Of a stretch of 64,000 bases of DNA, positions 26,001-33,937 are shown one piece after another. Under the pieces are notes generated by a model. The model did not search any database and was not told where the DNA came from. It was given only the letters and a program-made list of their open reading frames with translations. The number at the start of each line of letters is the position of its first letter. Within the stretch, counting starts at the first letter, position 1. The DNA comes from Corynebacterium mucifaciens (GTDB taxonomy: Bacteria; Actinomycetota; Actinomycetes; Mycobacteriales; Mycobacteriaceae): positions 186,001 to 250,000 of the forward strand of contig NZ_JAAXPF010000001.1 in assembly GCF_012396315.1 (NCBI RefSeq), written 5' to 3'. Position numbers and translations under genes: made by a program.

Positions 26001-27233
26001 CTAGTTTTCCTCCGGGTTGGCCGGGTCGATGAAGAACGCGCCGCTGTACTCAAAGGGCAGCCATTCCTTGTGAAAGTCCTTGAAGTCCTGGGTGGGGTTG
26101 AGGTCTGCGAACTGCTCCGGGTGGATCCACTTCGCAAACGCTTCGAGCGCGAACACGTTGTAGGGGTTGTCGTAGAACTGGTGGTAGACCGCGAAGTAGT
26201 TGCCGTTCTTGGTTGCGTCGAGCTGATCCATGCCAGCTTGGCTGAGCGGGCCGTCGCAGGTCTGTAACGCCAGCTCTGGGCTGGACTGGTACCCCAGCTC
26301 CACGTGGCGGATGGCGTCCGTGCGGTTCGGGTCGCGCGCCCACTCGCCGCCGGTGACGATGAGCTTGTCCGGGTTGAGCTCGATGAGCTTTTCCGCCGTG
26401 ATGGTCGTGCTGTCCGCACCGAGTACCTCGGGGCCGAGGTTGTGCCCACCGGCGGCGGTGACCAGCGTGCCCAGGTTGGAATCGCCCGCGACGGCGCAGC
26501 AGTCGTTGAATCCGGCGGCCATCCAGATGAGCACGCCGGGCCGGTCGGCGGTTTCGGCGACCCGGTCGGTGATCTCCTTGACCTTGGCGTTGTAGAACTC
26601 GTTGTACTTCTCGGCGCGCTCGCTTTGCCCCAGCAGGTCGCCCAAGAGCTGCATGGAAACGGTGGTGTTTTCCAGCGGCTTCTGGCGGAAGTCGATGAAT
26701 GCGTACTTCAGTCCTGCGGCGTCCATATCGGAGAGGAACCCGCTTTCCTCCACCGCCTTCTTCTGGTCCAGCGTCATGATCACCACGTCCGGCTTCTGCG
26801 CCAGCAGGTTCTCCACCGTGACGTCACCCTTTTGGATCATGCCGATGGTGGGCATGTCCTTGGCCTCGGGCTGCAGCTCGAAGAGTTTGTCGCGGAACGC
26901 GCCTGCGGCCTTTTCCAAGTCCTGGCCGTACGCCACGACGTTGTGCAGCGGCTCGTCCTGCAGCAGGGCAGTGGCGTAGGCGGCGCGCCCCTCCGCCAGC
27001 ACGATGCGCTCCGGCAGCTCGTTGAACTGCAGCGTGCGCCCAGCGGCGTCGGTTACGGTGACTGCACCTTCTGCGGTCCGCGCCTGAGAGGTCCCGGACT
27101 GCGCGGACGCCGTTTCGGAGGTGCCCGCGTGTGTCGTGTCGGCTTCGCTGCCGTTGTCAGCGCACGCGGTCAGTCCAAGCGCGGTTGCAACCGCGACGCC
27201 GAAGACGCCTATGCGGTGTGAAAGCTTCACCAC
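26001..27233 (-). CDS. Iron-siderophore ABC transporter substrate-binding lipoprotein
   Basis: A 410-residue class III solute-binding protein. The signal peptide ends in the lipobox ALGLTACAD (Cys about 24), followed by a Ser/Thr/Ala-rich linker. The FepB/FecB-like core begins VTVTDAAGRTLQFNELPERI, a typical start of this family, and contains an ERIVLAEGRAAYATAL strand. First gene of the operon; the GTG start follows AAGGGGAAA. Two DtxR-like boxes lie in its promoter (27249-27267, 27290-27308), so it is probably repressed in iron-replete cells. Confidence 0.92.
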   Translation of the reverse strand: MVKLSHRIGVFGVAVATALGLTACADNGSEADTTHAGTSETASAQSGTSQARTAEGAVTVTDAAGRTLQFNELPERIVLAEGRAAYATALLQDEPLHNVVAYGQDLEKAAGAFRDKLFELQPEAKDMPTIGMIQKGDVTVENLLAQKPDVVIMTLDQKKAVEESGFLSDMDAAGLKYAFIDFRQKPLENTTVSMQLLGDLLGQSERAEKYNEFYNAKVKEITDRVAETADRPGVLIWMAAGFNDCCAVAGDSNLGTLVTAAGGHNLGPEVLGADSTTITAEKLIELNPDKLIVTGGEWARDPNRTDAIRHVELGYQSSPELALQTCDGPLSQAGMDQLDATKNGNYFAVYHQFYDNPYNVFALEAFAKWIHPEQFADLNPTQDFKDFHKEWLPFEYSGAFFIDPANPEEN

Positions 27234-27248
27234 TTTCCCCTTTATTCA

Positions 27249-27267
27249 TCGTGTTAGCCTGAGCTAA
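27249..27267. promoter_or_regulatory. DtxR-like iron box 1 of the siderophore operon
   Basis: TCGTGTTAGCCTGAGCTAA matches the DtxR/IdeR palindrome TTAGGTTAGCCTAACCTAA at 14 of 19 positions. It lies just downstream of the predicted -10 element (TATAAC on the minus strand, 27268-27273) and about 15 bases from the start codon, where binding would block transcription. Confidence 0.6.
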
Positions 27268-27300
27268 GTTATAGGAACGACTGGGAATGTAAGGTAAGCC
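27268..27300 (-). promoter_or_regulatory. Predicted promoter of the siderophore operon
   Basis: On the minus strand a TTACCT element is followed after 18 bases by TATAAC (revcomp of 27268-27273), a plausible sigma-70-type -35/-10 pair. Both are flanked by DtxR-like boxes. Assignment is by eye only. Confidence 0.45.
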
Positions 27301-27308
27301 TAAGCTGC
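27290..27308. promoter_or_regulatory. DtxR-like iron box 2 of the siderophore operon
   Basis: TAAGGTAAGCCTAAGCTGC matches the DtxR consensus at 14 of 19 positions, with an exact AGCCTAA core. It overlaps the predicted -35 element and sits 41 bases from box 1, so the operon may be under two-site repression by DtxR. Confidence 0.55.
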
Positions 27309-27474
27309 AGTCAAGAAGGGGTTGCGGTGGGGGTGGAGGGACCACGTCGCACGCAGCGCGTATCGGCCGAAGGGTGGCCCCGGTTTTTGGGTACGATGGC
27401 GTCACTTTCGCGTCCCGCGCTCGCGGACGTCCATGCGGACGCCGACGCGGACGCCGACACAATAGGAGGAAACC

Positions 27475-27798
27475 ATGACCACTCCAGAGAATGATCCCCG
27501 CAACCAGGTTGCGCAGGAGCCACCGTTCGACCCGGAGTACGACCAAGCGCCGCCCGTCAACGAGCAGGCCCCGCAAGGCGACGGGCAGGAAATGCTCGGC
27601 GCGACCGGCGACGCCCAGGACGGCAACCTGGAAAAAGACCCGTCCGACTGGGTCTCCGGGGACGACCCTGCCACCGAGGCGCAGAAGTCCTACATTGACT
27701 CGCTGGCCAAGCAGGCGGGGGAACAGATCCCTGCGAACTTGACCAAGGCCCAGGCCTCCGAGCACATCGACCGGCTGAAAAAGCTCACCGGCAACTAA
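27475..27798 (+). CDS. DUF3072 protein
   Basis: A 107-residue acidic protein. The N-terminal half is a disordered, Pro-, Gln- and Asp-rich segment. The C-terminal half, EAQKSYIDSLAKQAGEQIPA followed by NLTKAQASEHIDRLKKLTGN, is the DUF3072 helix-turn-helix-like motif. Function unknown. ATG 27475 follows a strong AGGAGG. It is convergent with ku. Confidence 0.82.
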   Translation: MTTPENDPRNQVAQEPPFDPEYDQAPPVNEQAPQGDGQEMLGATGDAQDGNLEKDPSDWVSGDDPATEAQKSYIDSLAKQAGEQIPANLTKAQASEHIDRLKKLTGN

Positions 27799-27810
27799 GC
27801 ACTCCGCCGG

Positions 27811-28623
27811 CTAGGCGCTCTTGCCGCGCTTGTCCAACGACGCCTTCAGCGCGGCCATGAGGTCGACCACGTTGTCGTCGTCTGCATCGTCGTCATCCGG
27901 TTGCTCGCCGAAGGTGGCGTCGGTGTCGAGCGTGTCGCCCTCTTCGAATTTGGCGTCGATGAGTTTGCGAAGCTCCGCCTGGTAGTCGTCCTCGAACTCT
28001 TCCGGTGTGAAGTCGGAGGCGTAGGACTCCACCAGTTGCTTCGACAGCTTCAGCTCCTTTTCGCCGATCTTCGCCCGGGACTTTGTGCCCTTGAACTCGC
28101 CGGCGAAGTCGAGCTCCCGCACCTCGTCGGCCCACATCAGCCCCTGCAGCACGATGACCTTGTTTACTACGCGAAGCACCCCCAACCGGGTCTTTTGCCG
28201 CAGCGCAAAGCGCACCACCGCGATCAGGTCCGAATCCTGCAGTGTCTGTCGCAGCAGCAGGTACGACTTCGGTGTCTTGCCTTCCGGTGCGAGGTAGTAG
28301 GACTTTTCCAGCATGAGCGGATCAATCTGGTCCGCGGGCACGAACTGCACGACCTCAATTTCGTCGTTGTCCGCCTCGGGCAGGGAGTCGAAGTCGTCGT
28401 CGGTGAGCACGACTGTGTCGCCGTCCTCCTCGAAGGCCTTGGCGATGTGCTTGTACTCCACTTTTTCTCCGCACACCTCGCAGCGCCGCTCGTAGCGGAT
28501 GCGTCCACCGTCCTTGTCGTGGACTTGGTGGAACGACAGGTCGTGGTCCTCGGTGGCCCCGTAGGCCTTCACGGGGACGTTGACGAGGCCGAAGGTGACA
28601 GAGCCGGACCAAGTTGCGCGCAT
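27811..28623 (-). CDS. ku: Ku protein, non-homologous end joining
   Basis: A 270-residue bacterial Ku: MRATWSGSVTFGLVNVPVKA is the canonical opening, followed by the zinc-like CEVCGEKV, the FVPADQIDPLMLEKSYYLAP segment and LIAVVRFALR. The C-terminal tail is acidic then basic (DDDDADDDNVVDL ... DKRGKSA). As a homodimer it rings broken DNA ends and recruits LigD, encoded divergently 35 bp away. ATG 28623 is chosen; the frame continues only six codons further upstream. Confidence 0.95.
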   Translation of the reverse strand: MRATWSGSVTFGLVNVPVKAYGATEDHDLSFHQVHDKDGGRIRYERRCEVCGEKVEYKHIAKAFEEDGDTVVLTDDDFDSLPEADNDEIEVVQFVPADQIDPLMLEKSYYLAPEGKTPKSYLLLRQTLQDSDLIAVVRFALRQKTRLGVLRVVNKVIVLQGLMWADEVRELDFAGEFKGTKSRAKIGEKELKLSKQLVESYASDFTPEEFEDDYQAELRKLIDAKFEEGDTLDTDATFGEQPDDDDADDDNVVDLMAALKASLDKRGKSA

Positions 28624-28658
28624 GGGCCACACTCTACGCACGCATCTACAGTGGGACC

Positions 28659-30935
28659 ATGGCGAACGACCAGAAGGTCCGCGTCGGCGGCCGCGAGCTC
28701 ACAGTGAGCAACCTCGACAAGGTGCTTTACCCGGCGACGGGCATGACCAAGGCCGACGTGATGCGGTACTACCAGGCCGTCGCCGACCCGCTAGTCGCGC
28801 AGGTGTGGCGGCGGCCGGTGACCCGGAAGCGGTGGCCCGAAGGCGTCGAGAAGCAAAGCTTCTTCCGCAAAGACCTCGAAGATTCCGCGCCCGAGTGGAT
28901 AGCCACCGGCACCATCCAGCACACCACGAGCGTCAACGCGTACCCGCTTATCGACGGCTCCGCCACCCTCGCCTGGCTGGCCCAAGTCGCCGCCCTAGAG
29001 CTGCACACCCCGCAGTGGCGCTTCGGCGAGGACGGGGCACCCCGCAACCCGGACCGGCTGGTGCTGGACCTCGACCCCGGGCCTGGCGTAGAGCTGCGCG
29101 ACACCGCCGAGGTAGCACTGTGGTGCCGCGAGATCCTCGAGGACATGGGACTGACCTGCGTCCCGGTGACGTCCGGGTCCAAGGGCATTCACCTCTACGC
29201 GGGCCTAGACGGGGCAAGCGAGGCAGACGCCGTGTCCAAGGTGGCAAAGACGCTGGCGCAGCATCTTGAGCGCACCCACCCAGACCGGGTGACCGCCGAC
29301 ATGTCGAAAGCGCGGCGCAAAGGGAAAGTCTTTTTGGACTGGAGCCAAAACAACGGGAAGAAGACCACCATCTGCCCGTACTCGCTGCGGGGGCGGCAGC
29401 GGCCCACCGTCGCCGCGCCCCGGAGGTGGGACGAAATTGAAGACCCGCAGGTGCGCCAACTCGAGTTCGAGGAGGTCATGGAACGGGTCGCGGACGGGCT
29501 CGATCCGATGGCGGACCTCGGTACCCACCGGGACGACAAGCTGGCCACGTACCGCTCCATGCGCGACAAGCGTAAGACCGGCGAGCCGGTGCCCGACGCC
29601 GCGCCGCAGCCACGCGAGGGCGAACCCATCTTCGTCATCGGAGAGCACGACGCCTCGCACCTGCACTGGGATTTCCGGCTGGAGCACGACGGCGTGCTCG
29701 TCTCCTGGGCCGTGCCGAAGGGTCCGCCGCTGGAGCCCGACAAGAACCGCCTCGCCGTGCAGACCGAGGACCACCCGATTGAGTACGCCGAATTCGAAGG
29801 CACCATCCCGAAGGGCCAGTACGGCGCCGGCACGGTGAAAATCTGGGACATCGGCACGTGCGAGGTTGAAAAGTGGCGCGCAAACGAGATCATCGTCGTG
29901 CTGCACGGCCGCGGCGATGGGGGCCTGGGCGGCATCCCGCGCCGCTACGCGCTCATTCGCACCGAAGGAAAGAACTGGCTGCTCAAGCTCATGCGCGACC
30001 AGCCTTTGCCCGCGCGCCCGCTTGCTCCCATGCTTCCCACCATGGCCACACGCGGCGACATCACGCTCGGCCAACACGAGGGCGCCACGTTCGCGTTCGA
30101 AATGAAGTGGGACGGCTACCGGATCCTCGCGGACGTCGGCCGCAACGTCCGCCTAGTCAGCCGCGGCGGCAAGGACTACACCCACCTCTTCCCGCACGCG
30201 AGCGAGCTTACGCAGATGCTTGCCGACGGCGGCTGCGTCGACGGCGAACTGGTCGCCCTCGGGCCCGACGGACGGCCCGACTTCTCGCTGCTGCATAAGG
30301 CCGACCGCAACGGCGCGCGAGCGCACCTGCGGTACATGGTCTTCGATCTCCTCCGCCTGGGGGACCGCGACCTGACCGCGGAGCCGTGGTCCACCCGGCG
30401 CGAGCTGCTGGACCAAATGGGCGACACCGAGCACGTGGTGATCCCGCCCGCGTACACCGGCAGCTTCGACCACGCGTGGCGCGCCGCCGAAGAGCTGGGG
30501 CTGGAGGGAGTGGTGGCCAAACGCACCGACTCGGCGTACGCGCCGGGGGAGCGCAGCAGCGCGTGGTTGAAGATCAAACGGGCACTGCACCAAGAGGTGG
30601 TGGTTGTCGGCGTGCGCACGGGCAAGCGCGACATCGCATCCCTGCTCGTCGCGGTGCCCGACGACGAAGGCGAGCTGCGCTACGCCGGCCGCGTGGGCAC
30701 GGGCTTTTCCAACGCGCAGCTCGCCGACATCGGGGCGAAGCTGCGCCGCATCCAGCGCGCGACGCCGCCAGTGGACGTGCCCGCCGAGGATGCGCGCGAC
30801 GCATGGTGGGTCACGCCGAAGTACGTGGCGGAAGTGCGGCTCGCAGGGGCCACCGCGGAGAAAAAAGTGCGCCAGGCCTCGTGGCGAGGCTGGCGCGAGG
30901 AGAAAGATCCCAGCGAGGTGCGCTGGGAGGTCTAG
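28659..30935 (+). CDS. ligD: Multifunctional NHEJ ligase LigD (polymerase, phosphoesterase, ligase)
   Basis: A 758-residue protein with three domains in mycobacterial order. The primase-like polymerase domain (about 10-300) has the catalytic LDLDPG aspartates at 137 and 139. The 3'-phosphoesterase domain (about 322-440) has HDASHLHWDFRLEHDG and a GxYGAGxV-like segment. The ATP-dependent ligase domain (about 470-758) has the KxDG nucleotidyl lysine at about 483 (EMKWDGYR). It gap-fills, cleans and seals Ku-bound breaks. It is divergent from ku, so both likely share the 35-bp promoter region. Confidence 0.96.
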   Translation: MANDQKVRVGGRELTVSNLDKVLYPATGMTKADVMRYYQAVADPLVAQVWRRPVTRKRWPEGVEKQSFFRKDLEDSAPEWIATGTIQHTTSVNAYPLIDGSATLAWLAQVAALELHTPQWRFGEDGAPRNPDRLVLDLDPGPGVELRDTAEVALWCREILEDMGLTCVPVTSGSKGIHLYAGLDGASEADAVSKVAKTLAQHLERTHPDRVTADMSKARRKGKVFLDWSQNNGKKTTICPYSLRGRQRPTVAAPRRWDEIEDPQVRQLEFEEVMERVADGLDPMADLGTHRDDKLATYRSMRDKRKTGEPVPDAAPQPREGEPIFVIGEHDASHLHWDFRLEHDGVLVSWAVPKGPPLEPDKNRLAVQTEDHPIEYAEFEGTIPKGQYGAGTVKIWDIGTCEVEKWRANEIIVVLHGRGDGGLGGIPRRYALIRTEGKNWLLKLMRDQPLPARPLAPMLPTMATRGDITLGQHEGATFAFEMKWDGYRILADVGRNVRLVSRGGKDYTHLFPHASELTQMLADGGCVDGELVALGPDGRPDFSLLHKADRNGARAHLRYMVFDLLRLGDRDLTAEPWSTRRELLDQMGDTEHVVIPPAYTGSFDHAWRAAEELGLEGVVAKRTDSAYAPGERSSAWLKIKRALHQEVVVVGVRTGKRDIASLLVAVPDDEGELRYAGRVGTGFSNAQLADIGAKLRRIQRATPPVDVPAEDARDAWWVTPKYVAEVRLAGATAEKKVRQASWRGWREEKDPSEVRWEV

Positions 30936-30938
30936 CTG

Positions 30939-31142
30939 CTAATCCTCCAGTGTTGGATCTTCCGCCTCGTCGCGCTCGGAGACGTTGTACTCCAGCTGCG
31001 CCTCCTCGGTGGAGTTCTCCGCCTCCTCGCCGTAGCCGAGTGCGGAGCCGGTGTCCTGCGCAAACTGGTCGTCGTCGTGGTCGACCGGCTTGTTCGTGCT
31101 GCCCTGGGTGGTGTAGCCGGGCTTCGCGGGGTCGTTCTGCAT
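30939..31142 (-). CDS. Small acidic hypothetical protein
   Basis: A 67-residue, strongly acidic protein (MQNDPAKPGYTTQGSTNKPV, then a run rich in Asp and Glu ending DPTLED), likely unstructured. The start ATG 31142 follows GGAAGCGA; a longer frame to 31190 lacks a ribosome binding site. It converges with ligD, three bases away. No family recognised. Confidence 0.6.
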   Translation of the reverse strand: MQNDPAKPGYTTQGSTNKPVDHDDDQFAQDTGSALGYGEEAENSTEEAQLEYNVSERDEAEDPTLED

Positions 31143-31177
31143 GGGTCGCTTCCTTTCGTCGATAGCGTATTGCCACG

Positions 31178-31702
31178 ATGGTACGCCCAAAGCCGGGTAC
31201 GCTCGATCCGGTGTCGCCCGAGAACATTCTGCTGCGCTTGCCCGAAGCCCAGGAGCAGACTGTCCGGGAGATCTACGCGGCGCTCGCTCAGCGGGGCTTC
31301 CCGCCCCAGCACCAGCGCCCGCACATCTCCGTCACCTTCGCCCCGGCAATGCACCGCCGCGCGATTGCGGCGGCCGCGGACCTTCTGCCGCCGCTGTTGC
31401 CCGCCACCCTGCGCCGGTCGGGCGTGGTCGTCTTTGGCACGAAGTCCAAACAGACGGTGGCCTGGTTGCTCGAGGTGCCGGAGGACCTTGAGCGGGCTGC
31501 GCGCGCCGTCAGCGCATCCAACCCGGAAGGGCGCGGGGAGCGCTGGGTCCCGCACGTAACCATGGGCCTGCGGCTGCCCAAGGCGGTTGTGCCGGACTAT
31601 ATCGCGGCACTTGCGGAGGTCACGTCCCCGCACCTGACCGAGCTCATGGCCGCCTCGGCGGCGTTCTACCAGCCGAGCTTGGGCACCGAGTTGGTGCTTT
31701 AA
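31178..31702 (+). CDS. 2'-5' RNA ligase / 2H phosphoesterase-like protein
   Basis: A 174-residue protein with the paired HxT/S motifs of the 2H phosphoesterase superfamily: PHISVTF at about 48 and PHVTMGLRL at about 127. Members hydrolyse or form 2',3'-cyclic or 2',5' phosphodiester bonds; the substrate is unknown. A GTG twelve codons in (VSPEN) is an alternative start. It ends overlapping the spermidine-synthase-like gene by four bases. Confidence 0.75.
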   Translation: MVRPKPGTLDPVSPENILLRLPEAQEQTVREIYAALAQRGFPPQHQRPHISVTFAPAMHRRAIAAAADLLPPLLPATLRRSGVVVFGTKSKQTVAWLLEVPEDLERAARAVSASNPEGRGERWVPHVTMGLRLPKAVVPDYIAALAEVTSPHLTELMAASAAFYQPSLGTELVL

Positions 31703-32436
31703 ACGGCTCGGTCGTGCAGGGGCGAAGCGGCGTCGAGAGGCAGCTGCGACCCTGTGCGGAGCGGGCGGTCGGAGGCCGCGACGACGACGTTGCCGTAGCC
31801 GCGGCCGGCGAATATCGCGGCGGTGTGCGAAAACACCTGTTGCAGCCCGGCGAGCTCGGCGCGGCTGCGCGGTAGACCTTCGCGGTCCCCGATGTTGGCC
31901 ACGAACAACCCGCCGGGGGACAGCGCCCGGTGCGCGGCGCGGAAGAATTCCACGGTGGTGAGCGGGCGGGGCGTGTCCGGGCCCGCGAAGACGTCGCGGA
32001 CAATCACGTCCACAGAACCGGGCGCAAGCGCGTGCGTGAACGCGCGGGCTTCGGCCACGGCGATCTCCACCGGTGGGTCGAAGGTGTCGCGCACGAGGCG
32101 CGCCAGCCCACGGTCCAACTCCACGGCGATGTTGTGGCTGCCCCACCGGTGGTGGACGTAGCTCGGCAGCGCGCACCCGGCCGCGCCCAGGTGCACCGCG
32201 GTGAACGGCTGCGCCAGCTCAGCGGCCGCGATGAACTCTGCGATCCACTGCATGTACTCGTACTCCAGCACCTCGGGCGCGCCGGGCACCACGTAGGAGG
32301 ACGGCACCCGGTTCACCTCAAGCACGAACGCTCCGTCGCGGTCGGGGTCCGCGACGATGGCCGCGGTGCCGGTGTCGATGGAGTAGGTGCCCTCGATGCG
32401 CCGTTTCGGGGCGCGGGGTTTCCGGGTGCGGGACAC
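31699..32436 (-). CDS. Spermidine synthase-like methyltransferase-fold protein
   Basis: A 245-residue Rossmann-fold protein with VHLGAAGCALPSYVHHRWGS (motif I and histidines), NIAVELDRGLARLVRD (acidic loop) and VDVIVRDVFAGPDTP, the SpeE-like active-site region. It is shorter than full spermidine synthases, so polyamine synthesis is not assured; many actinobacterial homologues are annotated only as spermidine synthase-like. It follows the DHA2 exporter in the same direction, nine bases after its stop. Confidence 0.78.
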   Translation of the reverse strand: MSRTRKPRAPKRRIEGTYSIDTGTAAIVADPDRDGAFVLEVNRVPSSYVVPGAPEVLEYEYMQWIAEFIAAAELAQPFTAVHLGAAGCALPSYVHHRWGSHNIAVELDRGLARLVRDTFDPPVEIAVAEARAFTHALAPGSVDVIVRDVFAGPDTPRPLTTVEFFRAAHRALSPGGLFVANIGDREGLPRSRAELAGLQQVFSHTAAIFAGRGYGNVVVAASDRPLRTGSQLPLDAASPLHDRAV

Positions 32437-32445
32437 GGTGAACCC

Positions 32446-33891
32446 TTAGTCGCTCCAGGACTTCGTCTTGGCAAAGAAGCAGGCCGCGACGGCGCCCGCC
32501 GCAATCACGGCGCTGGGCAGCCAGATCGAATTGCTCATCGCCTGGGCGAAGGGCTCGTGCAGCGGGGCGGGTAGCACGCCGGTGGTCTGACCGGCGGTGG
32601 CCATCTCACCGGCATCGCCGCCGAGCTTTGCGGCCAGCTGGGACGACATCATCGCAGCGATGGCCGCCGAGCCGATCACGGCGCCGATCTGGCGGGTGGT
32701 GTTGTACACGCTCGAGCCCGCGCCGGCGAGCCGCGGGTCCAGGTTGCGTGTGGCAATCATGGAAAGCGGGCCCCACATCATAGAGTTGGCCACGCCGTAG
32801 AGGGCCGAGACGGCGTACATCCACTGCGGGTCCACATCCGGAGTGGTGATCAACGCGGAAGCGGCCATGGATACCGCCGCGAGCGTGAGCCCGGCAATGG
32901 CGAAGGGCTTCGGGTCATGCGTGTTGGTCAGCTTGCCAATGTACGGGGAGAGGAACCCGGAGATCAGGCCAGACGGCAGCACGAGCAGCGCAGCTTTGGT
33001 GGGGGAGAAGCCCTGCACCGTCTGCACGTAGATCATCCACGGGATGATGTAGGTGGAAATAGCAAACCCCACGGTGGAAATGGTGGCGCCGGCGAGCGAG
33101 AAGTTGCGGTCATAGAACAGGGCCACCGGCACGAGCGCACGGTCGCCCTGCCGCGATTGCCAGCGGAAGAACAACGCCATGGTGACGGCGCCGACCACCA
33201 GCAGGGCCCACACGCGCCAATCCCAGCCGAAATGCTGCGCCTCCTGGATGCCGAAGACGAGGCAGAACATGCTCACCGAGCTCAGAACAACACCAACCCA
33301 GTCGAAGTGGCGGTTCGTCTTCTCCAAACGCGGCACATAGATCCAGGCCAAGATCAGGCCGAGGACACCGACGGGCACGTTGACAAAGAAGATCCAGGGC
33401 CACCCGGAGGCGTCGACAAGCACGCCGCCCAACAGCGGGCCGGTGACCGTGGCGAGGCCGGCAGTGGCACCCCAGACACCCATGGCGCCGCCGCGCTCCT
33501 TCGGGGAGAACGTGCGGATCATCACCGACATCGTCTGCGGGGTGACCATCGCCCCGCCCAGCCCCTGGAAGGCACGCGCGGTAATGAGCGCGGTGGAGGA
33601 GCTGGCCAGGCCGCACGCGAGCGACGAAGCGGTAAAGAGGGCCAACCCGATGAGGTAGATCGTGCGGGGGCCGAAGCGGTCACCGAGGCGCCCTGTGATC
33701 AGCAGAGGCACCGCGTACGCCAAGAGGTAGGCGGAGTTGACCCAGATAACCTCGTTGTACGAGGCGCCCAGCCCCTCAGAAATGGCGGGGATGGCCACCG
33801 AGACGATGGTGGAATCCACCAAAATCATGAAAAAGCCCAGCATCATCGACCAGAGGGCTGGCCACGGCGAGCGCGTTGAAGTTTGCTGCAC
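32446..33891 (-). CDS. DHA2-family MFS drug efflux transporter
   Basis: About 481 residues with 14 predicted membrane segments. Motifs: MILVDSTIVSVAIPAISEGL (DHA2 opening), WVNSAYLLAYAVPLLITGRL, GRLGDRFGPR and RAFQGLGGAMVTPQTM with the GPLLGG signature after it. It exports small hydrophobic compounds using proton motive force; substrates unknown. The start is uncertain: GTG 33891 or TTG 33915, both before the first membrane segment with no strong ribosome binding site. The same frame is open to 34206 but that part is antisense. Confidence 0.88.
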   Translation of the reverse strand: MQQTSTRSPWPALWSMMLGFFMILVDSTIVSVAIPAISEGLGASYNEVIWVNSAYLLAYAVPLLITGRLGDRFGPRTIYLIGLALFTASSLACGLASSSTALITARAFQGLGGAMVTPQTMSVMIRTFSPKERGGAMGVWGATAGLATVTGPLLGGVLVDASGWPWIFFVNVPVGVLGLILAWIYVPRLEKTNRHFDWVGVVLSSVSMFCLVFGIQEAQHFGWDWRVWALLVVGAVTMALFFRWQSRQGDRALVPVALFYDRNFSLAGATISTVGFAISTYIIPWMIYVQTVQGFSPTKAALLVLPSGLISGFLSPYIGKLTNTHDPKPFAIAGLTLAAVSMAASALITTPDVDPQWMYAVSALYGVANSMMWGPLSMIATRNLDPRLAGAGSSVYNTTRQIGAVIGSAAIAAMMSSQLAAKLGGDAGEMATAGQTTGVLPAPLHEPFAQAMSNSIWLPSAVIAAGAVAACFFAKTKSWSD

Positions 33892-33937
33892 CGGGGAAAT
33901 GATACTGCGCTTCAACGACAGTGCTAGGGAGGGGCTA

